Origin: Citrus sinensis
Taxonomy: Eukaryota; Streptophyta; Magnoliopsida; Sapindales; Rutaceae
DNA length: 64,000 bases
Direction of reading: 5' to 3'
Assembly (NCBI RefSeq): GCF_022201045.2
Contig: NC_068558.1
Location: forward strand, 32,197,501 to 32,261,500
The notes under the pieces were generated by a model that saw only the letters and a program-made list of their open reading frames with translations, had not been told where the DNA came from and did not search any database. Position numbers and translations under genes: made by a program. Shown here piece by piece: positions 12,497 through 23,890 of the stretch. Within the stretch, counting starts at the first letter, position 1. The number at the start of each line of letters is the position of its first letter.

Positions 12497-14192
12497 ATGG
12501 CAGCCGGTGCGAGCTCAGTTTGGATGCTTAATCAGAGTTCATTTCTAGGATCATGTCAGCAACTTTCGAGTGTTTCAAAATTAGTGGCAAGCAGAAGGCC
12601 AAGGCCAGCACCGCCATCTCTTTTCATCGTCGAAGCCTCGACCAGACCAAGAACCAAAAGAGAGGACCGCACTGCCCGCCATTCTCGCATCAGAAAGAAG
12701 GTGCTGCTGCTCCCACTTTCTTTCATTTTTAATCTCTCTTCCCCATTATCCCACTACTCATTTATATTCTTAGTTCTATCTATCCCATTTTTGGTTTCTT
12801 GTATTAATTTATCAAAATCGAATAATGCACTTTTCTTGGGGGTCATTTATGTAGAAATCTTATTTTTTTGTACTTTGATAGATTGGTACCAGATTGATTT
12901 TGACATTATCCTAGTTCACGTTGTAAGGGCAGAGATATTCAATTATTTATTGCATATTTTGGGTCTAGAAACTTAGTGAGTGAAGTTTTTTCAAAGTCAT
13001 TCTAAGTTTGGCATGAAATGTCATCGGCTATGCTTGGAATGATTTGTGTTTATGATTGTAAGTGATAAAAAGGACATGGGACAATTATAAACCGTTATCC
13101 CTTTGAAGATTAGAGAGGAAACTGCTAATTTCCCAAAATAGGTCGGCTCCTGCCTGAACCCCACCACAGGATTATGATTAGAAATTAAGTTAAAGACCTT
13201 CATAACAAAGCCAGCTGCCCCTTCTCTTATATAAGCATCAAGTCTTCTGTGGTGCTTGTCCAGTACGGGTGAATGATTGGAGATGCATAAGCATTTGGCC
13301 ATTTATTGAGTCCTAGGACTGTGATATGTAGCTGTGAGCTTTTATTGATTCTATGTTGACGATGATGTTTTATTCTCCTTGATACAGTTATATGTTTCCT
13401 TTAAAATGAATGAATCTCTCTTATTTTCTCAGATTGATGGGACTCCTGAGAGGCCGAGGCTGTGTGTTTTCCGCTCCAACAAGCATCTCTATGTCCAGGT
13501 GATTGATGATACTAAGATGCACACACTTGCTTCAGCTTCGACGATGCAGAAGCCCATCTCTGACGAGCTTGACTATAGTTCTGGTCCGACGATTGTAAGT
13601 TTCATGATCTTAGATTACAGGTCACCCTAATTGAATGTAGTTGCTAGCTGACTGACTATCATATATTATCAATAAGTTTATAGCAGTTGCATATGTCTGT
13701 CAACAAAGTGAAATAGAAACTGCATGTCCCCCTATTATGAATAATTATCTGAATGTTTATGAACCACCTCTATTTTTGTTTTATATATGTATGTGTGTGT
13801 GTTGAAATCTGATTCTTTTGATATGTATCTTTGTTATCTATAATCTGTAGGCAGGTTCCCCGCTCCTTCTATGGTTCTGCATTCTATAATCTACTTGATG
13901 AGGGTTAAATGCATTTAACTGATAAAAATGCACTTTTGCTGCCTAGATCTTGACGGCTGTTATAATTTGGGATATCTCCTTTTGTGTGGTTAATTTTGAT
14001 GTAATAATGTAATTTCTGACCCTATGAAGCTTTTGGCTTCAGGAAGTTTCAAAGAAGGTGGGTGAAATGATTGCAAAGTCATGTTTGGAGAAGGGGATCA
14101 CAAAAGTAGCCTTTGATCGAGGTGGGTACCCATACCATGGACGGATACAAGCCCTAGCCGATGCAGCTCGGGAATATGGTCTTCAATTCTAA
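12497..14192 (+). CDS. RPL18: 50S ribosomal protein L18, chloroplastic (bL18c)
   Basis: Three exons, 12497-12700, 13433-13594 and 14043-14192, give 171 residues. The first 50 or so residues are rich in Ser/Ala/Arg and lack acidic residues until the EAS cleavage-like segment, as in plastid transit peptides. The mature part begins [16 protein letters not shown] and continues with [20 protein letters not shown] and [28 protein letters not shown], the hallmark 5S rRNA-binding fold of bacterial-type L18. It acts in the plastid large subunit, bridging 5S rRNA and the central protuberance. Introns follow GT/AG: AAG|GTGCTG, CAG|ATTGATG, ATT|GTAAGT and CAG|GAAGTT. Length and exon count match plant plastid L18. 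Nothing odd. Confidence 0.94.
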
Positions 14193-14873
14193 GAACTATG
14201 TAGTCAATTGTTCATTTTTTTCCAAAAATCCATTTCTCTGTTCTTTTCTTTGAACTTTATGGTGGAAGAAAGCATCAATGTTTGAACAAGATACAATTTC
14301 TGACCATCATATGTTTGGAAGCTCTCTTGTTCAGTTTATCTTTTTGTGAAGTCAGATTGGTTTAGTTGTTATCGTGCTCTAACCAGATTGTGCAGCATGT
14401 GGAATTCAAATCTCGTACCTTATGAACAAGTTTCCTGAAGACAGAGTCATTCACATTCTCATGGTTTTTTGGGAATTGAGATGAGAGATGTGAAGATAAA
14501 ATGGTGAGCCATTCTCGCCTTTTTTTTATATAAAAAAATAATGATATCTAATGATGTGCGATCAATTATGAATGTTGTAATTACTTGTACCTCTGGGAAA
14601 TTAGATAGATGCAGAAAAGAGAGTATCTTTTGAAAGGAGTTTAGCACAAAATGATACTATCAAGAGTAAGTTATTGAGACCTTCTCATAGGCAAATAGTC
14701 AAAATGTTCGCTGAACAAAATAATCCTCTTAAGATGTAGAAATTTTATTCAAGTGAAAAACACAGAATTTGGTTACCGTGTGTGAACTGGAGAGTAACAT
14801 CAGCTTTGGTGCCCAAAGTTTTCGAGTGCTTCTGGGATTGAAGATTACTCACAAGGAGTGCAACTGCATGTAA
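14193..14873. other. intergenic between convergent L18 and S-protein homolog
   Basis: Contains the L18 3' UTR and the 3' flank of the convergent S-protein homolog. A stretch at 14350-14440 (GGTTTAGTTGTTATCGTGCT, later GGAATTCAAATCTCG) is faintly tRNA/SINE-like, but no ends could be defined. Confidence 0.4.
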
Positions 14874-15302
14874 TCAGTTTGGCCAATGATAAATATATTC
14901 CCAGAATCCAGTTCGACCGTTTAATCCATACATACCTTCTGTTGATACCAGCCATAAGCATTGAGTCTCACATCGAACAAAGTCCCTGCCGAAGTCATAT
15001 GCATCGAAGTGGTATTGTGGAACATTTTGCCAAGCCATGTCACAGTAAAATAGTGTGGTTCCGGCGGTATTGACAGAGAAATCCCAGCCAAATTCGCTTC
15101 CGTCAGCAACATTCTGCTGGCCCAGATCATTGTCTTTGGATTGGCAATGAAGGGTCACGTTTTCGCCATCGCCTAATCTATTCATGATGCTTACATGCAC
15201 CTTAGAAACAACTAGGTCACACGGGTTGAATAATAGCAGAAATACGATGGCATTCCTAATACTCTTTGCCCAGGTATCCACGATGTCGCTGCTCTTGCTC
15301 AT
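14874..15302 (-). CDS. S-protein homolog (plant self-incompatibility S1 family)
   Basis: A single exon of 142 residues. A hydrophobic segment NAIVFLLLF near residues 17-25 looks like a secretion signal. The mature part starts with KVHVSIMNRLGDGENVTLHC and has QSKDNDLGQQ, FGWDFSVN, TTLFYCDMAW and FDAYDFGRDFVRC. These are the ordered landmarks of the S1/SPH family (small secreted proteins related to the poppy stigma S-determinant). Cysteines in LHCQ, FYCD, VRCE and TQC fit the family's disulfide set. The residues MSKSSDIVDTWAKS before the hydrophobic segment are longer than a usual signal n-region, so the true start may be internal. Most SPH genes have no known role and are expressed in restricted tissues. 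Function here is unassigned beyond a probable secreted protein. Confidence 0.85.
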   Translation of the reverse strand: MSKSSDIVDTWAKSIRNAIVFLLLFNPCDLVVSKVHVSIMNRLGDGENVTLHCQSKDNDLGQQNVADGSEFGWDFSVNTAGTTLFYCDMAWQNVPQYHFDAYDFGRDFVRCETQCLWLVSTEGMYGLNGRTGFWEYIYHWPN

Positions 15303-16124
15303 ATTGTGTGCGCTAAGAGCACTAATAGTAATAATAACTTGAATGAATGTGCAGCGTAATTGAGACTTTCTGTATCATTTTCTTGCTTACACCAAAGCTT
15401 AAGGTTCAATATTCGTTTGATAATATCGTTGTGTATTGATAAATTCAATGGGTTCATTTGTCTTCTCACTCTCGTGGACGTTTGCTGAGGCTTTGCCGTC
15501 TGACTTTCCGAATTCTGTGAGCTTTTGACTTTGGTTTTGCTGGGGTACGCTACGCCAGATTAAAAGTGGGCCTTTTTAATTAGGAGATGCAGCGGTATTC
15601 AGATCCGTACCAAATTTATTTCCAATCTATTTATTAATAATGTCAAAAGTATCCAATCTATTTAATTAATTAATCTTAGAAAGTCAAGGTCAGAGAATTG
15701 AATTATATATTAGGTGGCGGCCAGACCACCCCAGATTGAACTTAACCAAACACAACTACATATACAATTGCAAATTAAAATGTTCGTCCTTCCGACATAC
15801 TTCAACCCCAATTTCATTACACCTTTTTCAAAACCACTCAAATTAAAGATTATTCGTCTATATAAGAAAACCCAAATATCGAAAGACCATCTTATTCAAA
15901 TTCATATTCAATATACAGTAGAAATGAGGGATGATTTAGACAAATAACCTGTTCTCGAATATTTTAAGAGAAATTATTTAGCAATTATTAAAAAAAAAAA
16001 ATTCTAGTACAAACAACCACAGAAATAAAAAAAAAAATATCATGAACCATTAAGTGAGCTTGTTGTCAAAAGAATATCCTGAATTTCGATTCAGGAATTC
16101 CTTCACACAGATTACAAGCATTTC
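15303..16124. other. intergenic, AT-rich
   Basis: Upstream of the S-protein homolog. No motif-bearing ORF; the plus-strand ORF at 15714-15947 is low-complexity and unsupported. Confidence 0.5.
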
Positions 16125-16314
16125 AAAGACAAGCACGTGCCAAGGGGCTTGTAGCAACCCATGCACTCTCAAGGTCGAGTCCCAACCATTGCTGAGGCTC
16201 GTTTTCCTTCCCAATAAAATGGGTAGGGATTTATTTATCCCCCTGTCATTTAGGGATTTTTTTATTGTAAATATGTATATCAACATAATTAAAAAAAAAA
16301 AAAGACAAGCACGT
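16125..16314 (+). mobile_element. SINE-like retroposon with 14-bp target-site duplication
   Basis: AAAGACAAGCACGT occurs at 16125-16138 and again, identically, at 16301-16314. Between them is a 162-bp insert ending in a run of A. The insert carries GGTCGAGTCCC about 35 bases from its 5' end, close to the B-box of a tRNA-type RNA polymerase III promoter. A poly-A end plus a 14-bp perfect direct repeat is the signature of LINE-mediated retroposition. The A-box is degenerate, so the tRNA source cannot be named. It could instead be a 5'-truncated processed RNA. Confidence 0.75.
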
Positions 16315-17690
16315 AAATGCATCACATTCTCTTCTTCCTCTCATATGTGCATTTCCCAATCAACCCCTAACCAGACAATAAAATCTTGCTAATATTTATT
16401 TAAAAACCTCTAATATTATTATCTAGAACCCTCCTAAATAGAGATTTTGTTTGGAATTGAGGTTGTGTAAATGTAGCTTTTTAAATTAAAACACTAAACT
16501 ATTTAGTAAAAATTATCTGTTGTATCTTAAAAGTTAAATTAATTTAATTTTATAGTTGTACAATGAAAAATCTAAATAAGACCAGAAAATAACTTTTTTT
16601 ACTACATATTATTAACTCTCTTTTTTTTATAATTTAACAGATATAGTTCAAAAAATTATATTTATTACATACTATTAATTTTTTCCATAATTTTTTTTCA
16701 TAACAGCTGCAACTTAATACCAAACATAAGGCCAGAATATAAACCCGATGTTGAGAAACAGCATCCGCGTTTTCGTCTACCAGTAACAGTAATATACATC
16801 AACATTTTTTTTTTTAAATCCTGTAGTTATATCGTTTTAGTAGTGAGGGTTTTATATATATAATTTTTACATCGAAATTGGTAAATTAACGGTACAAATT
16901 TCTTTGAATTAAAACATAAAATACAGCTTTTAAAAAAAAACATAAAATACAGAAAATAATAAAACCTATTCCCTAGCTAATTCGTAAACCTAGAAGCCAC
17001 CTGACGCATATTCGTTAGGAGGGTGAGGTTTTATTAACAAATGATAATTATTAATATATATTATTGGTTTTAGGCGTGCATGCATGGGCTGATTTGATTT
17101 ATGTGAGAGATAAATTTAATATTAAATAGCTCATCTAGAATTCATATGCGATAACTTAGTGTTTCAATTGAATTCTAAGGGGGATTAGGTCTAATTTATT
17201 TAAATAACCCTAAGAAGTTTATCTGAATATCAAAATATGCCAAGTGTATTATAAATACACTACACGGTGTGTGAGAGAATGTACCATAAAAATCAGACAC
17301 AGTGGGGGAGAGAAATCTGTTCGTGAAAGCTCCTAGTAATTCGACAGTGTGTTTCATAGTACCCACCCAATAAAAAATAGCAGTTTGTTAATGGATCTCC
17401 TCAATATGCTGCGCAAATCTTTCTGTCATGCATTCTATTATTAGGATATTGCGTTCTGTGTGATTGAAGAAGCTAGCTGTAAGCCTGTAACACACAAATT
17501 AGTTTTACGTGCAGCATGCATGAAGGTGATATATATAATTTTATATATACACGCACGAATTAAAGAGGCTGCTGCCGCAACATATATACAGGATATAAAA
17601 GAGATATCTTTCCTCTGGGAGCGTGCCCTATAGCTGGGGCTGTTGGTGGTTGGTGCTCTTGCGTCAGCTTCATCTACAGCATTAATAATA

Positions 17691-17722
<32 letters not shown>
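16315..17722. other. intergenic, upstream of CHX antiporter
   Basis: AT-rich, with an ATT microsatellite at about 17690-17720 directly before the antiporter start codon. No ORF of note. The long 5' flank probably holds the CHX promoter, but no single TATA box stands out. Confidence 0.5.
17690..17722. repeat. ATT/TTA trinucleotide repeat next to start codon
   Basis: About ten TTA units end a few bases before the CHX ATG at 17723, so they probably lie in the 5' UTR. Such repeats are length-variable. Confidence 0.8.
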
Positions 17723-17724
<2 letters not shown>

Positions 17725-20384
17725 GGCAACCCAGCAGCATCCACCGCCGGGGGCTTGCCCGGCCCCTATGAAGGCTACGTCAAATGGGTCCTTCCAGGGT
17801 GAAAATCCTCTCGATTACGCTCTTCCCTTGATTATTCTTCAGATATGTTTGGTTGTCGCCTTCACAAGGTTTCTTGCCTTCCTCCTCAAGCCTCTCCGTC
17901 AGCCGCGAGTCATCGCTGAGATCATCGTAAGTTTTATCTACATAATGAGCAAGACATGAAATTAATGCGCTCTTTATTGATCTTAATATTTGAAATGCAT
18001 GCAAACAGGGTGGAGTACTTCTCGGCCCTTCAGCCTTGGGAAGAAGCGAGAGATTTCTTAACACGGTCTTCCCCAAGAAGAGCATGACAGTATTGGAAAC
18101 CCTAGCCAACATAGGCCTCCTCTTCTTCTTGTTTCTCGTGGGTCTTGAGCTTGACATCAAATCCATTCTTCGTACGGGCAAGAAGTCCTTGGGAATAGCC
18201 CTAGCTGGCATTACCTTGCCTTTTGCGCTTGGCATTGGTACATCATTCGTTCTTCGTTCCACTGTATTAAAAGGAGCCAATCAAGCACCATTACTTGTTT
18301 TCATGGGCGTCTCTCTGTCGATCACGGCCTTTCCAGTGTTGGCTCGCATTCTAGCCGAGCTTAAGCTCCTCACTACAGACTTGGGTCGCATTGCAATGTC
18401 CGCAGCTGCCGTAAACGACGTTGCCGCCTGGGTCCTACTGGCGCTTGCAATCGCTCTCAGTAGTTCGTCATCTTCTCTGATCGCCGTGTGGGTCTTGCTT
18501 AGCGGCGCTGCATTTGTGGTGTTTGCTGTCTTTGTAATAAGACCAGTACTTTCATTGATGGCTCGGCGCTCTCCTGAAGGTGAACCGGTGAAGGAGCTAT
18601 ACGTATGCATAACCTTGTCGATGGTGTTAGCTGCAAGCTTTGTCACAGATACCATTGGCATCCACGCACTGTTTGGGGCTTTTGTGGTGGGGATAATAAT
18701 GCCAAAGGAGGGTCCTTTTGCCGGGGTTTTGATAGAAAAGATAGAAGATTTGGTGTCGGGGCTATTCTTGCCGCTCTATTTCGCAGCGAGCGGGCTCAAG
18801 ACAAATGTTGCAACCATAAGGGGAGCAACGTCTTGGGGCTTGCTATTACTTGTTATTTTGAATGCTTGTTTTGGCAAGATTGTTGGGACGGTAGTTGTGG
18901 CTTGGTCGTGCAAGGTTCCTTTAAGAGAATCCTTGGCTCTTGGATTCATTATGAACACCAAAGGTTTGGTGGAGCTTATCGTGCTCAATATTGGCAAGGA
19001 CCGCAAGGTATCTATCACATCTGTTGAGATATTCAAATGCTGGGATCTTTAACATTATCGTACATAATTTTTCTAAATTTAACTAGTGTCCGCTGGCTAG
19101 AGCTAGCATGTTAATAATGTTGATATTGACGCGTGTTTTTAACAGGTGCTGAACGATCAAGCTTTCGCAATCCTAGTTTTGATGGCATTGTTCACCACCT
19201 TCATCACAACTCCTATTTTGATGGCTATTTACAAACCTGCAAGAAAGGGAGCGCCTTACAAGCACCGGACGATTCAGCGAAAAGACACAGAAACAGAGTT
19301 CAGAATCCTAGCCTGCTTCCATAGCACCCGAAATATCCCTTCACTAATCAATCTCGTAGAGTCATCTAGAGGAAGAAAGCGCGGGAAGCTCTGCTTATAC
19401 GCAATGCATTTGATGGAGCTCTCAGAGCGGTCATCAGCAATTGCGATGGTTCAAAAAGCAAGGAACAACGGTCTCCCATTCTGGGACAAGAAGCGTGATG
19501 ACAGAGATTACATAGTCATTGCATTTGAGGCCTATCAACAACTGAGCAGCGTGACAGTGCGCCCCATGACGGCCATCTCTGCTCTCAGTAGCATCCACGA
19601 AGACATTTGCGCAAGTGCACATCGAAAACGAGCAGCATTGATTCTTCTTCCATTCCACAAGCACCAGAGGCTAGATGGAGCAATGGAGTCGCTGGGACAC
19701 ACGTTCCATCTTGTGAACCGGCGTGCCCTACAACATGCCCCATGCTCTGTGGGGATATTTGTGGACCGTGGCCTTGGAGGAACCACCCAAGTGGTAGCCA
19801 GTGAAGTCTCTTACTCAGTTGTGGTGCCCTTCTTTGGTGGCCCTGATGACTGCGAGGCTCTCGCTTATGGAATGAGAATGGCAGAGCACCCAGGAATCAA
19901 GCTCACGGTTGTCAAGTTTGTAGCTCCAAAAGGAACGTCATTGACGTTTGGTAGCGATGCCCCCGGGTTGATTAGCATTGATCTTCTTAGAGGAGACAAT
20001 GATCAAGTAGGCGACGATGCTATAATCTCAGACTTTAAGAGCATTGCTAGCAAGAACCAAGAATCAATCACATTGGAAGAGAGGTTAGTAGAAAGCTCGC
20101 AAGAAATAGCAGGGGTGTTGAAGTCAATGAACAAATGCAATTTGTTTTTGGTTGGAAGAATGGCACCAACTGCGCCTTTGATGGACACAAAAAGTGCCGA
20201 ATATTGCTCCGAATTAGGCCCCGTTGGGTGCTTCTTAGCATCCTCCGAATTCTCCACAACGGCATCTGTTGTGGTGTTGCAACAATACAACCCGACATTA
20301 AACCTGCACCCGCTTGTGGAGGAGGAAGAGAGTGATGATGCAAATGAGGTCCCAGACACACCCATGGGAGAGAGAGCACAATGA
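17723..20384 (+). CDS. CHX15: cation/H+ antiporter, CHX15-like
   Basis: Three exons, 17723-17926, 18009-19007 and 19146-20384, give 813 residues. The N-terminal half is a CPA2-type exchanger domain with about 12 membrane spans. Landmarks include [50 protein letters not shown], the conserved NDVAAW acidic pair region, [16 protein letters not shown] and [14 protein letters not shown]. The C-terminal half is soluble and contains the two UspA-like regulatory segments seen in plant CHX proteins ([19 protein letters not shown] and [18 protein letters not shown]). CHX proteins exchange K+ (or other monovalent cations) for H+ in endomembranes or the plasma membrane. CHX15 is the closest label I can give by overall match and length (the family is about 800 residues); CHX family members are similar, so the exact number is uncertain. 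Confidence 0.92.
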
Positions 20385-20787
20385 GTAGCATGTACATCAT
20401 CATTACCTCGTTCAATATTAGCTTCGCGTCTATCAATCCTTTCTGTGTTACACATGTGCATATAATTTGTTTGCTTTTCAAGTTTGTATATATTTACAAG
20501 TAGTTTTATTTTATTTTTCCAATTATTAATTATGTTTACTTACACGAAGACATAAATATTTGTGATGCATATTTACAAACAAAAAGTTCGCCGTGGAATA
20601 GATATGTTTGAGAACCTCACTGCAAAATAGTGGCACTTTAAAAAGAAATTGGAAGAAATGCATCTACTTAACGAGAAAAAAAATGGACCAATGGACCAAT
20701 TGAAAGATGTTTTCAAGTAAATATAAAATGCTTTCCTTTTATTTTTCAGAAAACGGAATTGAATCCGAAACTTCTTATTTGCTCAAA
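20385..20787. other. intergenic, 3' of CHX antiporter
   Basis: Probable 3' UTR followed by AT-rich DNA; no gene seen. Confidence 0.5.
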
Positions 20788-21578
20788 CCTTATCAGAGCC
20801 TTTGCCCATAGCCCATCTACTCTCCAGACCCTAAAAGCACATGCGTTTGGCGTCTGTTTCCCGCCCAGACACCTTTACTTTCACCTTCACACTCAAAGCT
20901 TGTGACGGAGTTAAGTCTCTAAACAAATGCCAAGAGCTTCATGGGTCAATAATTTGATCTGGGCATGTGAGATGCGTTGTTGTTAGCACCAATCTCGTAC
21001 GTTATGCTGCAAATGGAGTGATTGAGACTGCAAGAATCGTTCTTGATAAAATGTCTGAAAGAAATTTGATTTCCTGGAATGCTATGACTTCTTGTCAGAG
21101 CACCCCAGCGAGTTATTTACCTCGAGGCGTTGAAGTTGTATGATGGAATGAGATTTGACTTCACGCTCGTTGGTTTGCTTTCGTCTTGTGTTCTCGTGGG
21201 TGCATTAAATATGTGATTTTCTTGCATGGAAGTGCTTCCCTTAGAGGGTTTGTGGATACTGTTTATGTTGCGATTGCTCTTATTGATATGCATGCAAAAT
21301 GTGGCAATTTGGATGGTGCTCCTTGTGCATTTCATGGGATGAGGGAAAGCGAAAGGAATGTTTTTACTTGAAATCAAATGATTGTTGGCTATGGAGTGCA
21401 TGATCGTGGTGATGGAGCTATTTCCTTTTTGAAAGCAAATGTTGATGGCAGGGTTCCGGCCAGGTTCTATAACATTAGTCGTGTGGGTGTAGCACCAAGA
21501 GGAGGGTGTTGAGTTCACACGATGGTCTCCAGGTACAATTTGAAGCCTGGAATTAAGCACTATGGGCGCCAGATACAA
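20788..21578 (+). pseudogene. PPR protein pseudogene (PLS-class fragment)
   Basis: In shifting frames the sequence reads LIRAFAHSPS, then TFTFTLKACDGVKSL, STNLVRYAANGVIETARIV, DKMSERNLISWNAM, IALIDMHAKCGNLDGA, RNVFT and YNLKPGIKHYG. These are successive P/L/S-type pentatricopeptide repeats of an organelle RNA-editing-factor-like protein. The reading frame is broken by several stops (for example after LHGSII near 20956 and after RNVFT near 21369) and by frameshifts. Both ends are missing: there is no transit peptide and no complete E or DYW tail. It is intronless like most PPR genes. Not functional as read. Confidence 0.82.
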
Positions 21579-21747
21579 TTTTTTCTGTTCTTTAGCCACC
21601 AGATATGGATAATAATAGTTATTTGTACGAGTATCGAGTGTGTTTTCTTCTTGCATTTAGAATTCCATGCAAAAAGAAACAAAGATCATTAGATATCAAC
21701 AAACTCACAAAATTCATCCATGGCAAAAATAAGTTTAGGCTGCCACT

Positions 21748-22447
21748 GCCTTAAGTAGAGCTGGCAAAATTTAACATGACCCGATTACCCGACATAAATA
21801 CGACATGAATAAATAGGTACGAGTCATCAAATTTAACATGATTATTAAATAGGTTGGGTCCGGGTTGATGAGATTTTTTTTCGTGTCGGGTTAGGGTTAA
21901 AGTTCTTGACCCATTTACCCGATCAATGACCCAATTATATTTTCTATTTTAAAATAGTTTGTAACTTCTTGTTATCAAAACCCAAATATTTGAGATGATT
22001 CTCTCTTTTATTTTTATTTTTTGAAAAGATGAATATAAACACAATATTTTATTTATAAAATTTTATATACATTTAGAGTTTCAATAATGTAAATGAGTAA
22101 AATATTATTAGACATGTATATTTTAGAATGTATATATAATTAAAACTTCAATAGTGTAAATGTGTAATATTTTGGTAGATATATACATTTTATAATATCA
22201 TTAAATTATATATGTATTTATTTATGTACGACAATGTGTAAATATTTGATGTAAATTTTGTTTAATATATAGATATTAAGCGGGTTATTGAGTAATCCAA
22301 TTATTTTTCCGTGTTAAGTTTGGGTCTCAATATTTTGACACGATTATTAAATGGGTCGGGTTTTGGTCGATTTAAATTTAACACGACACGAAACTGACAC
22401 GACATGAGTACAACCCGATGACCCATTTTGCCAGCTCTAGCCATAAG
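21748..22447. mobile_element. complete non-autonomous hAT-like element with 8-bp TSD
   Basis: A perfect 15-bp terminal inverted repeat, TAGAGCTGGCAAAAT, sits at 21756-21770 and its reverse complement at 22425-22439. The flanks are GCCTTAAG (21748-21755) and GCCATAAG (22440-22447), matching 7 of 8 bases, the target duplication length of hAT elements. Subterminal motifs such as GACCCGATTACCCG and GTGTCGGGTTAGGGTT recur inverted at the other end (TCGGGT, CAACCCGATGACCC). The 684-bp element has no transposase. A relative with the same left end begins at 25051. Confidence 0.85.
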
Positions 22448-23000
22448 TAGGATGTCCCAAACAGCTGAAGGGGTAATAGATCTTTACTGCATGTTCCTTG
22501 GTAAATAAGTTGGGCAATGGCAAGTGTTCCAGAGGGTCCAGTTTGTACAATTAACTAACTATGCTCTCGCCTTACTCTTTAATCATCACGAGGCCTTTTG
22601 TTGTTGTGGTGTTCACCATAATTTTTTTTTTGGGTGGGGGGCGGGGTGGGGGGGGTGGTTGGTGTTCACCATAATTAATTTGTCTAAATATTTGAATCAC
22701 GTAATAGTAAATCAAATGATGATTGTTTTTTGTATTATGATAATTCGAAAAAAATTTACCGTAACATTCATATATGAAGATAAAATTTGAGATGTCTAAT
22801 ATTATTTTTTTTAAACATTTGATAATAATATCATCAATACTTAGAAATAAAAAAACAAAATAAAAAAGAATGCAATTATGTTTCTTGGTATTAAAAGTAA
22901 TAATTACAATACACAGGATTGTCTTTGATCTCTAGAGAAATTGGTAGGCGTTGCCACATTCAGAAATTCTAGTATGAAAACTCTTAAAATCCCCATATCT
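22448..23000. other. intergenic with G-rich tract
   Basis: Ordinary AT-rich DNA apart from the duplicated 16-mer and G-rich insert at 22608-22676, listed separately. The ORF that crosses the G-rich tract has no family features. Confidence 0.5.
22608..22676. repeat. direct repeat flanking a T-run and G-rich tract
   Basis: GGTGTTCACCATAATT occurs at 22608-22623 and 22661-22676. Between them are a T-run and GGGTGGGGGGCGGGGTGGGG, which contains four G-runs of three or more and so meets the G-quadruplex pattern. Confidence 0.75.
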
Positions 23001-23019
23001 ATTTCAGGGAAGCAAAGGC

Positions 23020-23890
23020 TATGCTTGGAAGTTAAAATTGAGTGTGGGATTCAATTAATTTTGAGATTAATTATTTATACTATGTTTGGTAAGTTTCACT
23101 TTGGATTAGCTTAGGAGAATAAATTTGAATTTAATCTAAGATTAGCAATCCCAATTTACACATGGGTTTGGTTAGATTAATTTTAAAAACAATTATCTAT
23201 TTAATTAACCATCACTTGTATATATTAATTTAATAATCAGTATATTAAAATTAATCATGAAATTGATAATATCAGTAATTTGCTACTTTTGTACATATTA
23301 TTTGCTAATTTTTTGATAAAATAAAATAAATTTAAAATATGTAATAAAAATTAAATTAAATATTTAAATAGTATTTTATTTTTTATTCAATCAAATCTAA
23401 TTTTATAATTGTTAATTATCATTATGACTACCTAATGACTAATTTTCTATATATTCATTTTTTTATTGATTGCCTTTTAAATTAATTTTAATAATTATTT
23501 TATTATTAAATATTCAAGAATAGTTCATATTTATATTTAAATGTCAACTTAAATGCTATTTAATTTCATTTAAATATAATTTAAATGCTATTTAATTTCA
23601 TTTAAATATAATTTAAATGCTATTTAATTTCATTTAAATATAATTTAAATGCTATTTAATTTCATTTAAATATAATTTAAATGCTATTTAATTTCATTTA
23701 AATATAATTTAAATGCTATTTAATTTCATTTAAATATAATTTAAATGCTATTTAATTTCATTTAAATATAATTTAACATAGTATAATATTATATTATACC
23801 AAATATAAGACAATATTATATAATCCAGATTAATCCAATCTAATACAATCCTAATAATTAGTCCAATAACATAAGGCAAAGAGTTGTATT
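23020..23890. other. AT-rich block, probable decayed TIR element around the 32-bp array
   Basis: The left part (ACTATGTTTGGTAAG near 23080) and right part (ATACCAAATATAAG near 23806) are loosely inverted, as in PIF/Harbinger-type MITEs. The interior has the 7 x 32-bp tandem array. Borders cannot be fixed by eye. Confidence 0.3.
23551..23774. repeat. tandem array, 7 copies of a 32-bp unit
   Basis: The AAATGCTATTTAATTTCATT core recurs at 23551, 23583, 23615, 23647, 23679, 23711 and 23743, an exact 32-bp period with essentially no differences between units. Such uniformity points to recent expansion. Confidence 0.93.

Noticed and set aside
23551-23774. CRISPR-like array
   Set aside because: The units are contiguous with no unique spacers and this is plant nuclear DNA.
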